Source: Alteromonas portus
Lineage (GTDB): Bacteria; Pseudomonadota; Gammaproteobacteria; Enterobacterales; Alteromonadaceae
NCBI RefSeq assembly: GCF_005117025.1
Contig: NZ_SWCO01000005.1
Location: 310,001-374,000, forward strand
Length of the DNA stretch: 64,000 bases
Direction of reading: 5' to 3'
The notes below the pieces were generated by a model, which was given only the letters and a program-made list of their open reading frames with translations, was not told the DNA's origin and made no database searches. Every line of letters begins with the position of its first letter. Positions within the stretch are counted from its first letter, which is position 1. The translations under genes were made by a program, and so were the position numbers. Shown piece by piece: positions 28,708-38,513 of this stretch.

Positions 28708-29661
28708 TTATTTACTGGCTAGTCGCTTTTCGATGGCATCGAACAATGCGCCCATAATATTAATATCGTAAGCCGCTTCTATTTCTCTTACGCAGGTTGG
28801 GCTAGTAATGTTTATTTCGGTTATTTTACTGCCAATAACATCAAGCCCTACAAATAAGATGTTATTTTCCTTTAGCGTTGGCGCAATAGCTTCGGCCAGA
28901 GCGCGATCGGAGTCAGAAATGGGCTGCGGACGACCCGTGCCGCCAGCGGCTAAGTTGCCTCTGGTTTCCCCTTTAGTGGGCAGTCGCGCCAAGCAGTACG
29001 GCATAACTTCACCATCTACAATTAACACGCGTTTGTCACCGTCTTTAATCTCTGGAAGGTACTCTTGTACCATCATATAGCGCGCGCCTAACTTAGTCAG
29101 CGTCTCTATGATTACGCCTAAGTTGTTTCCGTCCGGCTTTACTCTAAAAATAGAGGCGCCACCCATACCATCTAGGGGCTTACAAATAATATCTTGATGC
29201 TTGGCATGGAATTCACGGATAAGCGTTTGATTATTCGTTACCAAAGTATGTGGAATGTGTTCTGGGAAGTACGACGTAAACAACTTCTCGTTGTAGTCAC
29301 GCAGCGCCTGAGGATTGTTTACAACCAACGCCCCCGCGTCTTGTGCAAGCGAGAGCACCTGAGTCGCGTACAAAAACTCACTATCAAAAGGAGGATCTTT
29401 GCGCATAAGTAAGACGTCAATATCACCTAAATGCAGGGTTGATTCATCTTCAATGGTATAGAAATCTGTCGCTTGATCTTTCACTGACACGGTTTTGCCT
29501 AAACCCATTGGCTTACCATTGTTTAAGTAAAGATCTTTTAATTCAAAATAAACGATCTTTGCACCGCGGCGCTGAGCTTCAAGCATCATCGCAAAGCTTG
29601 TATCTTTATGTGGCTTAACGCTTGCGATGGGGTCCATAATTACGCCAACGGTATATTGCAT
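28708..29661 (-). CDS. gshB: Glutathione synthetase
   Basis: GshB joins gamma-glutamylcysteine with glycine using ATP. The 317 residues include the ATP-grasp elements DIICKPLDGMGGASIFRV, YMMVQEYLPEIKDGDKRVLIVDGE, split, and the C-terminal GLDVIGSKITEINITSPTC with metal-binding residues. It is 128 bases upstream of yqgE and 139 bases downstream of rsmE on the same strand. The stop lies in AGTAAATAA AGTAAGTTT, a weak tandem pair. Confidence 0.97.
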   Translation of the reverse strand: MQYTVGVIMDPIASVKPHKDTSFAMMLEAQRRGAKIVYFELKDLYLNNGKPMGLGKTVSVKDQATDFYTIEDESTLHLGDIDVLLMRKDPPFDSEFLYATQVLSLAQDAGALVVNNPQALRDYNEKLFTSYFPEHIPHTLVTNNQTLIREFHAKHQDIICKPLDGMGGASIFRVKPDGNNLGVIIETLTKLGARYMMVQEYLPEIKDGDKRVLIVDGEVMPYCLARLPTKGETRGNLAAGGTGRPQPISDSDRALAEAIAPTLKENNILFVGLDVIGSKITEINITSPTCVREIEAAYDINIMGALFDAIEKRLASK

Positions 29662-29800
29662 AATGTTCTCACCTTGAATGTTAATAAAATGCCGCTACAG
29701 TCGGCTTTTCAATTTGTAAGCATATATTGGGGCACAGCGTAATTCTTCAAGTTATTGAGCTAACCCTATTCGGACTTAAAAGTTTCTTTTACATACGCAA

Positions 29801-30529
29801 TTAGAAGTCGCCGTGCTGAGCTTGAAGTATACTCAAGCTGGTGATCGCCGCTGTTTCAGTGCGCAAAATTCGTGGGCCTAAACTTACCGACTGATAGCCG
29901 TTTTCGTTTGCCTGATGAATCTCTGTTTCAGATAACCCACCTTCAGGGCCAATAAGCAAACGAAAACCTTGAGTATTATAAGGTTGTCTTGCCAAACTTT
30001 GTTCCGCGCCCGGTGCAAGAACGAGTCTTGTGGTATTGGTAGATGATGACAGCCATTGATTTAAGCTAACTGGTGCATTGAGCACGGGAATTATGTTGCG
30101 ACCGCTTTGTTCACAGGCGCCAATAATAATTTTCTGCCATTGCTGAACTTTCTTTTCCCAACGTGACTCGTCGAGTTTAACTGTACAGCGCTCAGTAATA
30201 ACGGGTGTTATTTCCGTTACGCCAAGCTCTACGCTTTTCTGTAGTACAGTGTCCATCCTATCGCCTTTAGATACACCTTGCCCCAAATGCAGATGAAGGG
30301 GAGATTCTTTTGCTAGCGATAGGCAAGCATCGGCCTCGACCGTCACTTTTTTTCTCTGAACGCTAATAATTTGCGCGCTGTATTCATTGCCGTCGCCATT
30401 GAAAAGCACGATAGGGCGATTGGGCTTTATGCGCAGTACCGTGGCGATGTGATGACCGGCGTCTTCAGTTAACTCAAACTCTTGTTCTAACGGGATAGGA
30501 TTGGGGTAATAAACTCTCGGTATACGCAT
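29801..30529 (-). CDS. rsmE: 16S rRNA m3U1498 methyltransferase
   Basis: RsmE methylates U1498 of 16S rRNA with S-adenosylmethionine. It is a SPOUT enzyme; the knot is seen in RLLIGPEGGLSETEI and SLGPRILRTETAAITSLSIL. ATG 30529 gives 242 residues and the family N-terminus MRIPRVYYPNPIP; the frame stays open to 30577, but those residues are not family-like. It is the first gene of the rsmE-gshB-yqgE-ruvX group. Confidence 0.95.
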   Translation of the reverse strand: MRIPRVYYPNPIPLEQEFELTEDAGHHIATVLRIKPNRPIVLFNGDGNEYSAQIISVQRKKVTVEADACLSLAKESPLHLHLGQGVSKGDRMDTVLQKSVELGVTEITPVITERCTVKLDESRWEKKVQQWQKIIIGACEQSGRNIIPVLNAPVSLNQWLSSSTNTTRLVLAPGAEQSLARQPYNTQGFRLLIGPEGGLSETEIHQANENGYQSVSLGPRILRTETAAITSLSILQAQHGDF

Positions 30530-30682
30530 AATAATTCGTGTGTTTGGTTTTAATGCGTATGATACGTGTGTGTACATACAGGTTGCAATGCTGTCGACGG
30601 CACCATGTAAATTATTGGGTAAAAACTTACATAAACAACAGCATGCGGCCTATATTAAAATCACCTGACTCGTAAATTAACT

Positions 30683-30862
30683 CTACGCTGCAGTAGGCGA
30701 AGAGTTGTTCGAAGTTGATTTCAACACGGTGGAAGAAGACTTCGATGTTGGTTCTGGGCGGTATTCCGCTCTTGCATACTTGGTGTGTTTTCCTTTATCA
30801 GTGCGTAGTGAATACAAAAATAGACACAGAACGACTGAAAATAGGGTTAATAGAAGCAACAT
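30683..30862 (-). CDS. Small single-span membrane protein, unknown
   Basis: A 59-residue frame, ATG 30862 to TAG 30683, with AAAGGA seven bases upstream. The product starts MLLLLTLFSVVLCLFLYSLR, a strong membrane helix, then a basic stretch (TDKGKHTKYARAEYRP) and a Ser/Thr/Asn-rich tail. The helix followed by positive charges predicts an inner-membrane protein with its C-terminus in the cytoplasm. I do not recognise a family. It is divergent from mscS. Confidence 0.5.
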   Translation of the reverse strand: MLLLLTLFSVVLCLFLYSLRTDKGKHTKYARAEYRPEPTSKSSSTVLKSTSNNSSPTAA

Positions 30863-31312
30863 GCGTTAATCCTTTAATTGACATAGTTTGCTAAAGCCCG
30901 TTCATAAAGAATTGATAGCAAGTGTATCGAAATAGATAGCACGCTTTAATTCTTATGAGACTTTAGTCTAAAACTTTGTGGCTAAAAAATCATCAAAAAA
31001 AATGTCTTAAAACTCGGTAACTTCCAATAAATTGGAAAAAGCGCATCAAGGCTTCGGTATGAGATAGTACAAATATTGGGTGACATGCGTGTGACAATTA
31101 CTGAAAAATATACTCAAACTTTAGTCTATGAAGTAACGGTAAATGACGTTATGTATCGCTACTTTAGGATAATGCTAACACTATCAATAGCCTATGTGGC
31201 TTAGACTTTAGAGCGAATTTACGCTTTTTAAACCGATTAAGTATTGGTGATAATACGATTAGCTGCTAACGTATTTGCGTTAATTACAACAAACCATGAC
31301 AAGGACCATATT
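30863..31312. other. Intergenic region upstream of the MscS gene
   Basis: No gene or RNA is recognised. It should hold promoters for the small membrane ORF (minus) and the mscS-like gene (plus). AAGGAC lies just before the mscS start. Confidence 0.4.
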
Positions 31313-32155
31313 ATGGAAGAGAAACTTTCGCTTTTTTCAGCAAGCGATGTTGAAAGGTACATAAACGACTACGCCATTCCATGGGGTATCAACATCTTAA
31401 TGGCAATTGCGATTTATGTAGTCGGTAAGATCGTAGTTGGATTTATTTTGTCTGTATTTAGACGCTTAATGTCTAAGTCTAAATATGATGACATGCTGGT
31501 AGATTTCCTAGAGGCGATACTTAGCGCTATTTTGATGCTGTTCGTCATTGTTGCGTCACTTGACCAACTAGGTGTAGATACTACTTCTCTTGTCGCTATT
31601 TTAGGTGCGGCTGGTCTAGCTATTGGTCTTTCACTACAAGATTCACTGAAAAACTTTGCAGCAGGCGTAATGCTACTTGTATTTAAGCCGTTTAAAGCAG
31701 GTGATTTTGTTGAGGCTGCGGGTACTGCGGGTTCTATTGTTAAGATCGGTATCTTTACCACTACAATGAATACACCAGACAATAAAGAAATTATTGTTCC
31801 AAACGGTAATATCTATGGCGGTAATATTACTAACTACTCAGCAAGAGATACTCGTCGTGTAGATATGGTTGTGGGTATTGGTTACGACGCAGACCTTCTT
31901 AAAGCGAAGAAGATCCTTGAAGAAATGGTTGCAGCAGACGACAGAATTCTTGCTGAACCTGCGCCGAAAATTGCGGTGTCTGAACTGGCTGACAGCAGCG
32001 TAAACTTCATTGTTCGTCCATGGGTTAACTCTGCCGATTTCTGGGGTGTTAAATTCGACTTCACTGAAAACGTTAAACTACGTTTTGATGAAGAAGGTAT
32101 TTCAATTCCATTCCCTCAAATGGATGTTCACCTACACAAAACAGACAGCGAATAA
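31313..32155 (+). CDS. mscS: Small-conductance mechanosensitive channel, MscS family
   Basis: A 280-residue protein close to E. coli MscS (286). Three N-terminal helices are followed by the pore helix LVAILGAAGLAIGLSLQDSLKNFAAGVMLL, split, which has the Gly/Ala packing of the MscS pore. The cytoplasmic beta domain follows (FKAGDFVEAAGTAGSIVKIGIF, DNKEIIVPNGNIYGGNITNYS). It releases solutes on hypo-osmotic shock. ATG 31313 has AAGGAC upstream; the longer frame from 31244 lacks family residues. A terminator follows. Confidence 0.95.
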   Translation: MEEKLSLFSASDVERYINDYAIPWGINILMAIAIYVVGKIVVGFILSVFRRLMSKSKYDDMLVDFLEAILSAILMLFVIVASLDQLGVDTTSLVAILGAAGLAIGLSLQDSLKNFAAGVMLLVFKPFKAGDFVEAAGTAGSIVKIGIFTTTMNTPDNKEIIVPNGNIYGGNITNYSARDTRRVDMVVGIGYDADLLKAKKILEEMVAADDRILAEPAPKIAVSELADSSVNFIVRPWVNSADFWGVKFDFTENVKLRFDEEGISIPFPQMDVHLHKTDSE

Positions 32156-32172
32156 ACTCGACTGCTCTAAAC

Positions 32173-32203
32173 AAAAAAACGCTGCATTTCGCAGCGTTTT
32201 TTT
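32173..32203. terminator. Bidirectional terminator between mscS and the M48 gene
   Basis: CGCTGC and GCAGCG pair over ATTTC, flanked by A7 on one side and T7 on the other, so it works for both convergent genes. Confidence 0.9.
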
Positions 32204-32251
32204 GTATCTAGCTTAATTACGATGTAACAGCGTCATCCTTGATACCAGTTT

Positions 32252-33049
32252 TTAGCGACAGTTCGGACGATATGCAGTTGCTTGGTAGTCAGCATACGCA
32301 CCAGACATATTTGCCTGTAGATTATCAATTCTTGTTTGGGGCGCAGGGTGGGTTGATAATAGTTCCATAGGGCGCTCACCACCACTAGCAGCATCCATGT
32401 TTTGCCATAAGTTCACAGATTGTCTTGGATCAAACCCAGACTTTGCCATCAGCTGAAGGCCGATGACATCCGCTTCTGACTCATGTGTTCTACTAAACGG
32501 AAGCTGGACACCTACCTGAACACCTAAACCTATTGCCGCCATTATAGGGCCCGATTGAGGGACTTCGTTCGCTGCCAATATTTGACCTACTGCTTGACTA
32601 CCTACATTAATCAACGTTGACTGAGACATACGCTCGTTACCATGCTCTGCTATAACGTGACCAACTTCATGACCAATTACCGCAGCAAGCTGGTGCTGGT
32701 TTTCCGCTACATTTAACAAGCCTGTATAAACACCTATTTTTCCGCCGGGCAGTGCGAACGCATTAACCTGTTCATCGTCAAATACTACGACTTCCCATTG
32801 ACCGCTAAAAACACTCGTAGGTACTTGAGCCGTAATAGCGTTTGCAACACATTCTACGTACGAATTTTGTACGGCTTTATTAGAAATTTTTAGTTCCTCT
32901 TTCATGCCAGTAAAAGCTTGGTCGCCCATTTGCGCTAACTGGGTCTCTGAATAGAGAAGTACTTGGTTTCTGCCCGTCGGTGAAGTCGCACAAGCAGTTA
33001 ATGTGAGTGCAGCAGCAATAACCGCTGAAGCAGTGAATTTCAATTTCAT
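32252..33049 (-). CDS. M48 family lipoprotein metalloprotease
   Basis: A 265-residue lipoprotein (signal LKFTASAVIAAALTLTACAT, lipid on Cys). The zinc motif HEVGHVIAEH lies near residues 126-135, and a third ligand glutamate is in SRTHESEADVIGLQLM. The family includes LoiP/YcaL/BepA-type outer-membrane quality-control proteases, and the length fits LoiP. The start ATG 33049 has AAAGGA upstream and gives a clean signal; the frame extends to 33157 but those residues do not fit. It converges on mscS. Confidence 0.92.
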   Translation of the reverse strand: MKLKFTASAVIAAALTLTACATSPTGRNQVLLYSETQLAQMGDQAFTGMKEELKISNKAVQNSYVECVANAITAQVPTSVFSGQWEVVVFDDEQVNAFALPGGKIGVYTGLLNVAENQHQLAAVIGHEVGHVIAEHGNERMSQSTLINVGSQAVGQILAANEVPQSGPIMAAIGLGVQVGVQLPFSRTHESEADVIGLQLMAKSGFDPRQSVNLWQNMDAASGGERPMELLSTHPAPQTRIDNLQANMSGAYADYQATAYRPNCR

Positions 33050-33456
33050 GGTTAATCCTTTTATTTGCTGAAGACGCCATTTTGCGTATTTAAAACACGA
33101 AAAATGCATGCCCTTCAGTGTATACATCGATTTAGCAGTATTAGTATCAGATAGCACGTATAAATAAAACTAGACGTTCGCGCTAATCATCCAATATGAC
33201 AGTTTTCCAGCTTTCTCATTAAAGTGATCTGGCTATAAATTAAATTGAAATAAATGCTTACAATTAGCGCTTAGCACGTAAATAGTTGCTTTTTTATAGA
33301 AAAGTTACAGGCTTTTGCCTTCTTAATATTTGTGTCATAAACTGATTCTAATTTATACATAGAAGTTGAATAAATTTTCTGGTGTACTGGGTTCAGAAAT
33401 CCAAGATTTCTCTGACCTCGCAACGTACGACAAAAACAAATAAAAAAGGAAATCAA
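33050..33456. promoter_or_regulatory. Divergent region between the M48 gene and the choice-of-anchor gene
   Basis: AT-rich, no gene seen. TGTCATAAACTGATTC at about 33332 resembles a Pho box but its half-site spacing is one base short, so I do not call it. AAAGGA lies before the plus-strand start. Confidence 0.35.
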
Positions 33457-35259
33457 ATGGCAGTGCGTAACAAGTTTAAATATGGACTACTAGCATTTTT
33501 AGTTTCAGCAGCGCTCTCAGGGTGTGGCCTTGACGGTGACGATGGTGAGCAAGGCGAAACAGGGGCACAGGGGCCGCAAGGGGAACAAGGTGACCCGGGC
33601 ACAGATGGTAGCGATGGTACTGATGCTTCTATTGGCATTGCCATGGATGTGGTTGGTCGCGCCTTTTTGGGCAACCAAACAGCGGCTGAAATCGTTCAAT
33701 ACCATGCCGGTACCAGCACCATTTACGCCACGAATGGTGAAACGAATACAATTGCTGTTATTGATGCCTCTGGTGTTAACACCGCCACAATGGCAGACCC
33801 AATTAACACGACTTCATTAACGCTAACTACTATTGCTTTGCCTGCTGATATTAACGGTGTGGCGCTGGGCAGCTTAACAAGTATTGCAATAAGCGGTGAT
33901 CTTATGGCTGTTGCTGTACCTGCCGACGTTAAAACTGACAATGGTTATGTGCTCTTTTATAGCGGTTTAGACAGCTCCGCTCCTGCATTTTTAGACTCTG
34001 TAGAGGTAGGTGCACTGCCAGACATGGTCACTTTTACTCCAGACGGTGGCAAGGTGTTAGTAGCGAACGAAGGTGAGCCTTCTGATGACTACACCATTGA
34101 CCCTGAAGGTTCGATCACCGTTATTAATATTTTAGCTAGCGGCGAGCCTGAAGAAACCGGAACTACTGTAGGTTTTACTGCGTTCAATGGTACAGAAGCT
34201 GACTTAATGGCTCAGGGCATGATGTTTCCAAACCCAGCGGGGCGAACTATCAACGGTACAGCAATTACTTCTACGGTGGCGAAAGATCTGGAACCTGAGT
34301 ACATCACAGCAACAAATGATGTCGCTTATGTAAGTCTTCAGGAAAACAATGGCCTAGCAATTGTAGATTTAGAAGAATTGACCGTTGATGTGGTTGGTCT
34401 TGGGACCAAATCTTGGGCTGGACTTAATATTGATATACAAGAGAACGATGCGGTTAGCTTTGGCCAATATACTGGCATTTATGGCGTATATCAGCCAGAT
34501 ACTATCGCTAATTTTACCTGGAAAGACGCGACTTTCATTCTAACTGCCAACGAAGGTGATGCCCGTGAGTACTTCTTCGAAGCTGCCGATGAAGCTGCAT
34601 GTACTGCTGCTGGCGGGGTTGATTTCGACGAGGATGATGGTTGCCTTGCCTACACAGATGAAGTGAAAGTAGAAGACCTTACTGCTGCTGCAAACTCTGA
34701 ACTGGCCATGCTACAGGCTACAGGTGAGGCTGATGATTTACGCGTAACTTCAGCTATGGGTGATGCAGATGGTGACGGTGAATACGATGCGGCATATGCA
34801 TACGGTGCACGTTCATTTACCATTTGGGATCAAAATGGCCTAGTGGTTTATGATTCTGGCGACGATTTTGAGCGTATTACAGCTTCAGTTCACGGGGCGC
34901 AGTTCAACAATGGTGACGACGAAAATGCTAGCGATTCACGTTCTGAGAACAAAGGACCTGAGCCAGAAGCATTAACTGTGGGCCAAGTTGGCGACCGTAC
35001 TTACGCTTTCATTGGCACTGAGCGTATGGGCGGTATTTTCGTCTACGACGTTACAAATCCTTATGATGTTCAATTTGCAGAATATGTCATTAATCGCGAC
35101 CTTACCGAAGGACTTACCAGCGACGATGTTATTGGTGACCTAGCACCAGAAAGTTTGGTATTTGTTAGTGCCGATGACAGTCCAAGTGGCGTTCCTCTTC
35201 TTGTCGTTGGCAACGAAGTTAGCGGCACAGTTACAGTTTGGCAAATCAACCAACTGTAA
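33457..35259 (+). CDS. Choice-of-anchor I family lipoprotein with collagen-like tract
   Basis: A 600-residue lipoprotein (LLAFLVSAALSGCG, lipid on Cys near residue 24). Directly after the Cys comes a Gly-X-Y tract of about 10 triplets (GDDGEQGETGAQGPQGEQ and on), a flexible or trimerising stalk. The remainder is a beta-propeller-like domain of the choice-of-anchor I type, with VYVSLQENNGLAIVDL (here AYVSLQENNGLAIVDL), LTANEGDAREY and GPEPEALTVGQVGDRTYAFIGTERMGGIFVYDV, split. Such proteins resemble alkaline-phosphatase-like surface proteins. ATG 33457 has AAAGGA upstream. Function unknown. Confidence 0.82.
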   Translation: MAVRNKFKYGLLAFLVSAALSGCGLDGDDGEQGETGAQGPQGEQGDPGTDGSDGTDASIGIAMDVVGRAFLGNQTAAEIVQYHAGTSTIYATNGETNTIAVIDASGVNTATMADPINTTSLTLTTIALPADINGVALGSLTSIAISGDLMAVAVPADVKTDNGYVLFYSGLDSSAPAFLDSVEVGALPDMVTFTPDGGKVLVANEGEPSDDYTIDPEGSITVINILASGEPEETGTTVGFTAFNGTEADLMAQGMMFPNPAGRTINGTAITSTVAKDLEPEYITATNDVAYVSLQENNGLAIVDLEELTVDVVGLGTKSWAGLNIDIQENDAVSFGQYTGIYGVYQPDTIANFTWKDATFILTANEGDAREYFFEAADEAACTAAGGVDFDEDDGCLAYTDEVKVEDLTAAANSELAMLQATGEADDLRVTSAMGDADGDGEYDAAYAYGARSFTIWDQNGLVVYDSGDDFERITASVHGAQFNNGDDENASDSRSENKGPEPEALTVGQVGDRTYAFIGTERMGGIFVYDVTNPYDVQFAEYVINRDLTEGLTSDDVIGDLAPESLVFVSADDSPSGVPLLVVGNEVSGTVTVWQINQL

Positions 35260-35283
35260 TTTAACATTCAATAGTTAGACAGG

Positions 35284-35305
35284 AACCCGCTTTGCCAAGC
35301 GGGTT
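35284..35305 (+). terminator. Terminator of the choice-of-anchor gene
   Basis: AACCCGCTT and AAGCGGGTT pair over TGCC, followed by TTTTATTG. Confidence 0.85.
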
Positions 35306-35325
35306 TTTTATTGTCTAATAAAAAA

Positions 35326-35343
35326 CCCGAGCTAGAGCTCGGG
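35326..35343 (-). terminator. Terminator of the TonB receptor operon
   Basis: CCCGAGCT and AGCTCGGG pair with an AG turn. On the minus strand TTTTTTATTAG follows, 60 bases past the receptor stop. Confidence 0.85.
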
Positions 35344-35402
35344 CTTTTAGTATTACGCGATGCCTTACTTTTTAAGGCATTACTTATTATGGTTGGAAGT
35401 GC

Positions 35403-38400
35403 TTAGTACTTAACCGTTACGCCTGCAAATAAGCGTGGGCCATAGTCATTAACTTCGCCAAGGTTACCCTGTACGAAGTAGTCTTGAGATTTAGGTGCAC
35501 TGAATAGGTTAATAGCTTCAACCTTAACGCGTACGTGGTCATTAACCTTGTACGATGCACGGGCTTCCCATACACCTACCTCATCTACGTAGCGAAGGCG
35601 GGTACCATTGCTTGTATAAGGCTGGAAGTACTCGCTTCTATATTTATAGATAAGTGCAGTATCTAGGTCGCCAATTTGGTAATAAACCTGACCGCTAAAT
35701 ACGTGCTCAGAGAAGCCTGGAACCGAACCCGGTGGCACAATACCCTGAGTTAATTGCGTTGTGCTGCCATCAAGTTCGGTAACAAAAGTATCGCCGTACA
35801 AACTGTCTTCGAATTCATAATCTGTGTCAGCATAGTTATAACCAAACTTCACACCGATACCGCTATCCCAACGATAGGCAACCGAGGTTTCTATACCAAT
35901 GATGCTACTGCTATCATCTGTTGTTACAGAGTTGGTGATTGGTAGGGCATAGGTGTCGCCTTCAATCACAAAGTCTTCTAAGACAGTTTGTTGTTGGAAA
36001 CCACCGTTAAACTGTTTGTAGTACACACCAAAAGCAAAGATTGAATCTTCATTTGGATACCATTCAATGGCCACGTCATAGTTCCAAGACATTAGCGGCT
36101 TAGTGCTAGGGTTACCTGAGCCGTTTACGCCAACAATTAGGTCTGAAATTGTCGTAGGAGCCACTTCGTCATCCGTTTGGAAGGTACGGCTGTAGCCCAA
36201 ATCTGATGGATTAGCGCGAGACATGCCGCGGTAAATGCCAGCACGTAATAAAATGTCGTCACTATAATCCATTACGAAGTTAAAGCTTGGAAGTATCTCT
36301 GTGTAGCTACCGCCACCTTCAATGCGTTCAACTACCGAGTCATCTTCAACGAGCGTTAGCGTACCAAGCTCTCCTTCAATAACTTCAAATGAGTTTCTAA
36401 AGCCAATTGAAGTAACTTCAGTATTTACAACGCGAACACCAAAGTTACCGCGGACGAACTTACCCCACATTTCTGTGTCGTAATTTGCCATTAAATAACC
36501 AGCATAAGTACGTTCAGTAACGTCAATTGTTCCAGCGTTTTCATACTCAAGTTCTGGGTAAGCAAAATCATCACCATTCGACGCAGCAACGGCACGAGCG
36601 AAGCAGTTATTGTCATAAGTTGCCCATGAAGAACCAGTGCCGCTAGCTACTGTATTTCCGTCTGAATCAACGTGAGTGATGATATCACCGTCTGAAACAG
36701 ACGATAGGAAATCACTTTCGGGAAAGTCAATCTGACAACCTTGCATAAGCGCAATCGCTTGGGCGATTTCTTCTTCATCAGTTGAGCCTTCAGTAGGAGA
36801 GAAGGTCCATTCAGTTCTAGAACCGTTACCCTGAGAACCGCCTAGCTGAACGAATGTCATTTCAGAGGCACGTAAGCCACCTTCGACGCTAACGAACACG
36901 TTGTGGTCAAGAATATAGCTAAAATCTACTTTAGCCGATTTAACTTCATTCTCGCGCGTGTTTTCTCTGTCTGCGCGGGTACGTAGGCTATCGTAGAAGT
37001 TAGTGATATCAGTCACATCAAAATTCTGTACCGTGAAATGAGGAATATTATCGCCCATATCCCACGAGAAAGATTGTCTATCTTCGGTGCGGGCACGGTT
37101 TGAAATTTGAAGCTCTTCACGCTCTGTTTTTGAGTAAGCAAGATCGAAACTTAGTGTTAAAGCGTCGGTAGCAAAATGCTCAACATTAATACCGAAACCT
37201 TGGTAAGTCTCGTCACGTGAAAACTGTTCGCCAGAACTTTCAATACGATCTTGTCCTTCCCAATGCAGAATACCGCCTACATCATTGGTTACTAACGTAG
37301 GTCCAGTTAAACCTGGAATCGCACGTTTTTGTAAAAAGATTAAGTCGTGTCTTGCTTCTTGTTGCAAGCGATTCGAGTACTGGAAGTCAGTGTTAATATC
37401 CCAAGCCGAGTTAGGCTGGAACTGAAGTGCTAAAAAGAACGCGTCTCGTTCATCAGATGTTTCGTTCTGACGATAGCTACGCGAGCTACCTGTCCACGCA
37501 TAAGGTGAACCTGCACTAACCGCTTCACCAGTTTCTGGGTCGATTTCTGTGTTGTAACCTTGGTTTGAGCTACCGCTAACTTGGTCTTCACAGTCGCCAG
37601 CGCTGCTGCGGAAAAAGCCTTCGTTGGTGTTAGTAGGATCGTTCAAACATGCCCACAGTGACGAACCCGTTGGGCTAGAGCTTCGGTACTCGGCTTCAGG
37701 CTGTGTAATATCTTGACGCTGAGCACCAACAGAGATACCCAATGCAGAGCCGTTGCTAAATTCGAATTGATCAACATAGCTTATCGTTCCACGATAGCCT
37801 AAGTCGCTGTGAAGTGAATTATCTACATTGCCTTCGTCAGGGTTATAGTTGCCTTTAATTTCACCCTGAATACGCTGTTTACCATAGTCGAGCGGGGCAA
37901 CAGTTTCTAAGGCGATAACACCAGCCACACCACCTTCAATCATAGAGGCGTCTTGAGTTTTATAAATAGCAATCTTCTTTACAAGTTCACTTGGAAACTG
38001 TGAGAAGTTAACAGAGCGGTCACCACTACCGTTAGTCGCCTCACGACCGTTAATGTGCGTAGCACTTAAGAACGGACCAAGACCACGAATAGTAATTTCG
38101 GTGGCACCACCATTTTCACGATGCGAAGCAGCACCCGTGATTGATTCTAGCGCTTCACCAATGGAAAGAGCTGGCAGATCGCCAATATCTTCAGCTGACA
38201 GACCGTCAACAACGGTAGTAGATTCACGTTTGATTGAAATCTGATCTTGTATGGTACGACGTGAACCAACAACGTCGATAACTTCTACGTCTTCAGCGGC
38301 GGCCTCCTCTTGCGCCTCTTGCGCTTGTAGTGAGAAAGCAGCAGTGCTGGCTACACCAGCGATAAATGCAGCTTTTACCCAACGCGCGGTTGGGTTTAGG

Positions 38401-38429
38401 GTAAAGGGTGTGCTTTTTTTCAACGACAT
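35403..38429 (-). CDS. TonB-dependent outer-membrane receptor
   Basis: A 1008-residue receptor with a signal peptide (WVKAAFIAGVASTAAFSLQAQ), a TonB-box-like EVIDVVGSRR, a plug domain with ESITGAASHRENGGATEITIRG (split) and a C-terminal beta-barrel that ends in the aromatic residue of VTVKY. The length and the plug type resemble large Alteromonadales receptors for oligosaccharides and not siderophore receptors. It starts 84 bases after the PL6-like gene on the same strand and shares a locus with a uronate carrier and reductase, so a role in glycan import is likely. GGAGA precedes the ATG. Confidence 0.9.
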   Translation of the reverse strand: MSLKKSTPFTLNPTARWVKAAFIAGVASTAAFSLQAQEAQEEAAAEDVEVIDVVGSRRTIQDQISIKRESTTVVDGLSAEDIGDLPALSIGEALESITGAASHRENGGATEITIRGLGPFLSATHINGREATNGSGDRSVNFSQFPSELVKKIAIYKTQDASMIEGGVAGVIALETVAPLDYGKQRIQGEIKGNYNPDEGNVDNSLHSDLGYRGTISYVDQFEFSNGSALGISVGAQRQDITQPEAEYRSSSPTGSSLWACLNDPTNTNEGFFRSSAGDCEDQVSGSSNQGYNTEIDPETGEAVSAGSPYAWTGSSRSYRQNETSDERDAFFLALQFQPNSAWDINTDFQYSNRLQQEARHDLIFLQKRAIPGLTGPTLVTNDVGGILHWEGQDRIESSGEQFSRDETYQGFGINVEHFATDALTLSFDLAYSKTEREELQISNRARTEDRQSFSWDMGDNIPHFTVQNFDVTDITNFYDSLRTRADRENTRENEVKSAKVDFSYILDHNVFVSVEGGLRASEMTFVQLGGSQGNGSRTEWTFSPTEGSTDEEEIAQAIALMQGCQIDFPESDFLSSVSDGDIITHVDSDGNTVASGTGSSWATYDNNCFARAVAASNGDDFAYPELEYENAGTIDVTERTYAGYLMANYDTEMWGKFVRGNFGVRVVNTEVTSIGFRNSFEVIEGELGTLTLVEDDSVVERIEGGGSYTEILPSFNFVMDYSDDILLRAGIYRGMSRANPSDLGYSRTFQTDDEVAPTTISDLIVGVNGSGNPSTKPLMSWNYDVAIEWYPNEDSIFAFGVYYKQFNGGFQQQTVLEDFVIEGDTYALPITNSVTTDDSSSIIGIETSVAYRWDSGIGVKFGYNYADTDYEFEDSLYGDTFVTELDGSTTQLTQGIVPPGSVPGFSEHVFSGQVYYQIGDLDTALIYKYRSEYFQPYTSNGTRLRYVDEVGVWEARASYKVNDHVRVKVEAINLFSAPKSQDYFVQGNLGEVNDYGPRLFAGVTVKY

Positions 38430-38513
38430 TACAATTTCTCCGTTGTGTTATCGATGCACTAACGCCCCGAAGGGCGCTGTGACTTGATGTGTAGGGTAGT
38501 TGTGTTTTGTGTA

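Noticed and set aside
33332..33347. Pho-box-like sequence TGTCATAAACTGATTC before the choice-of-anchor gene
   Set aside because: Half-site spacing is one base short and the second half has mismatches, so phosphate control is not supported.
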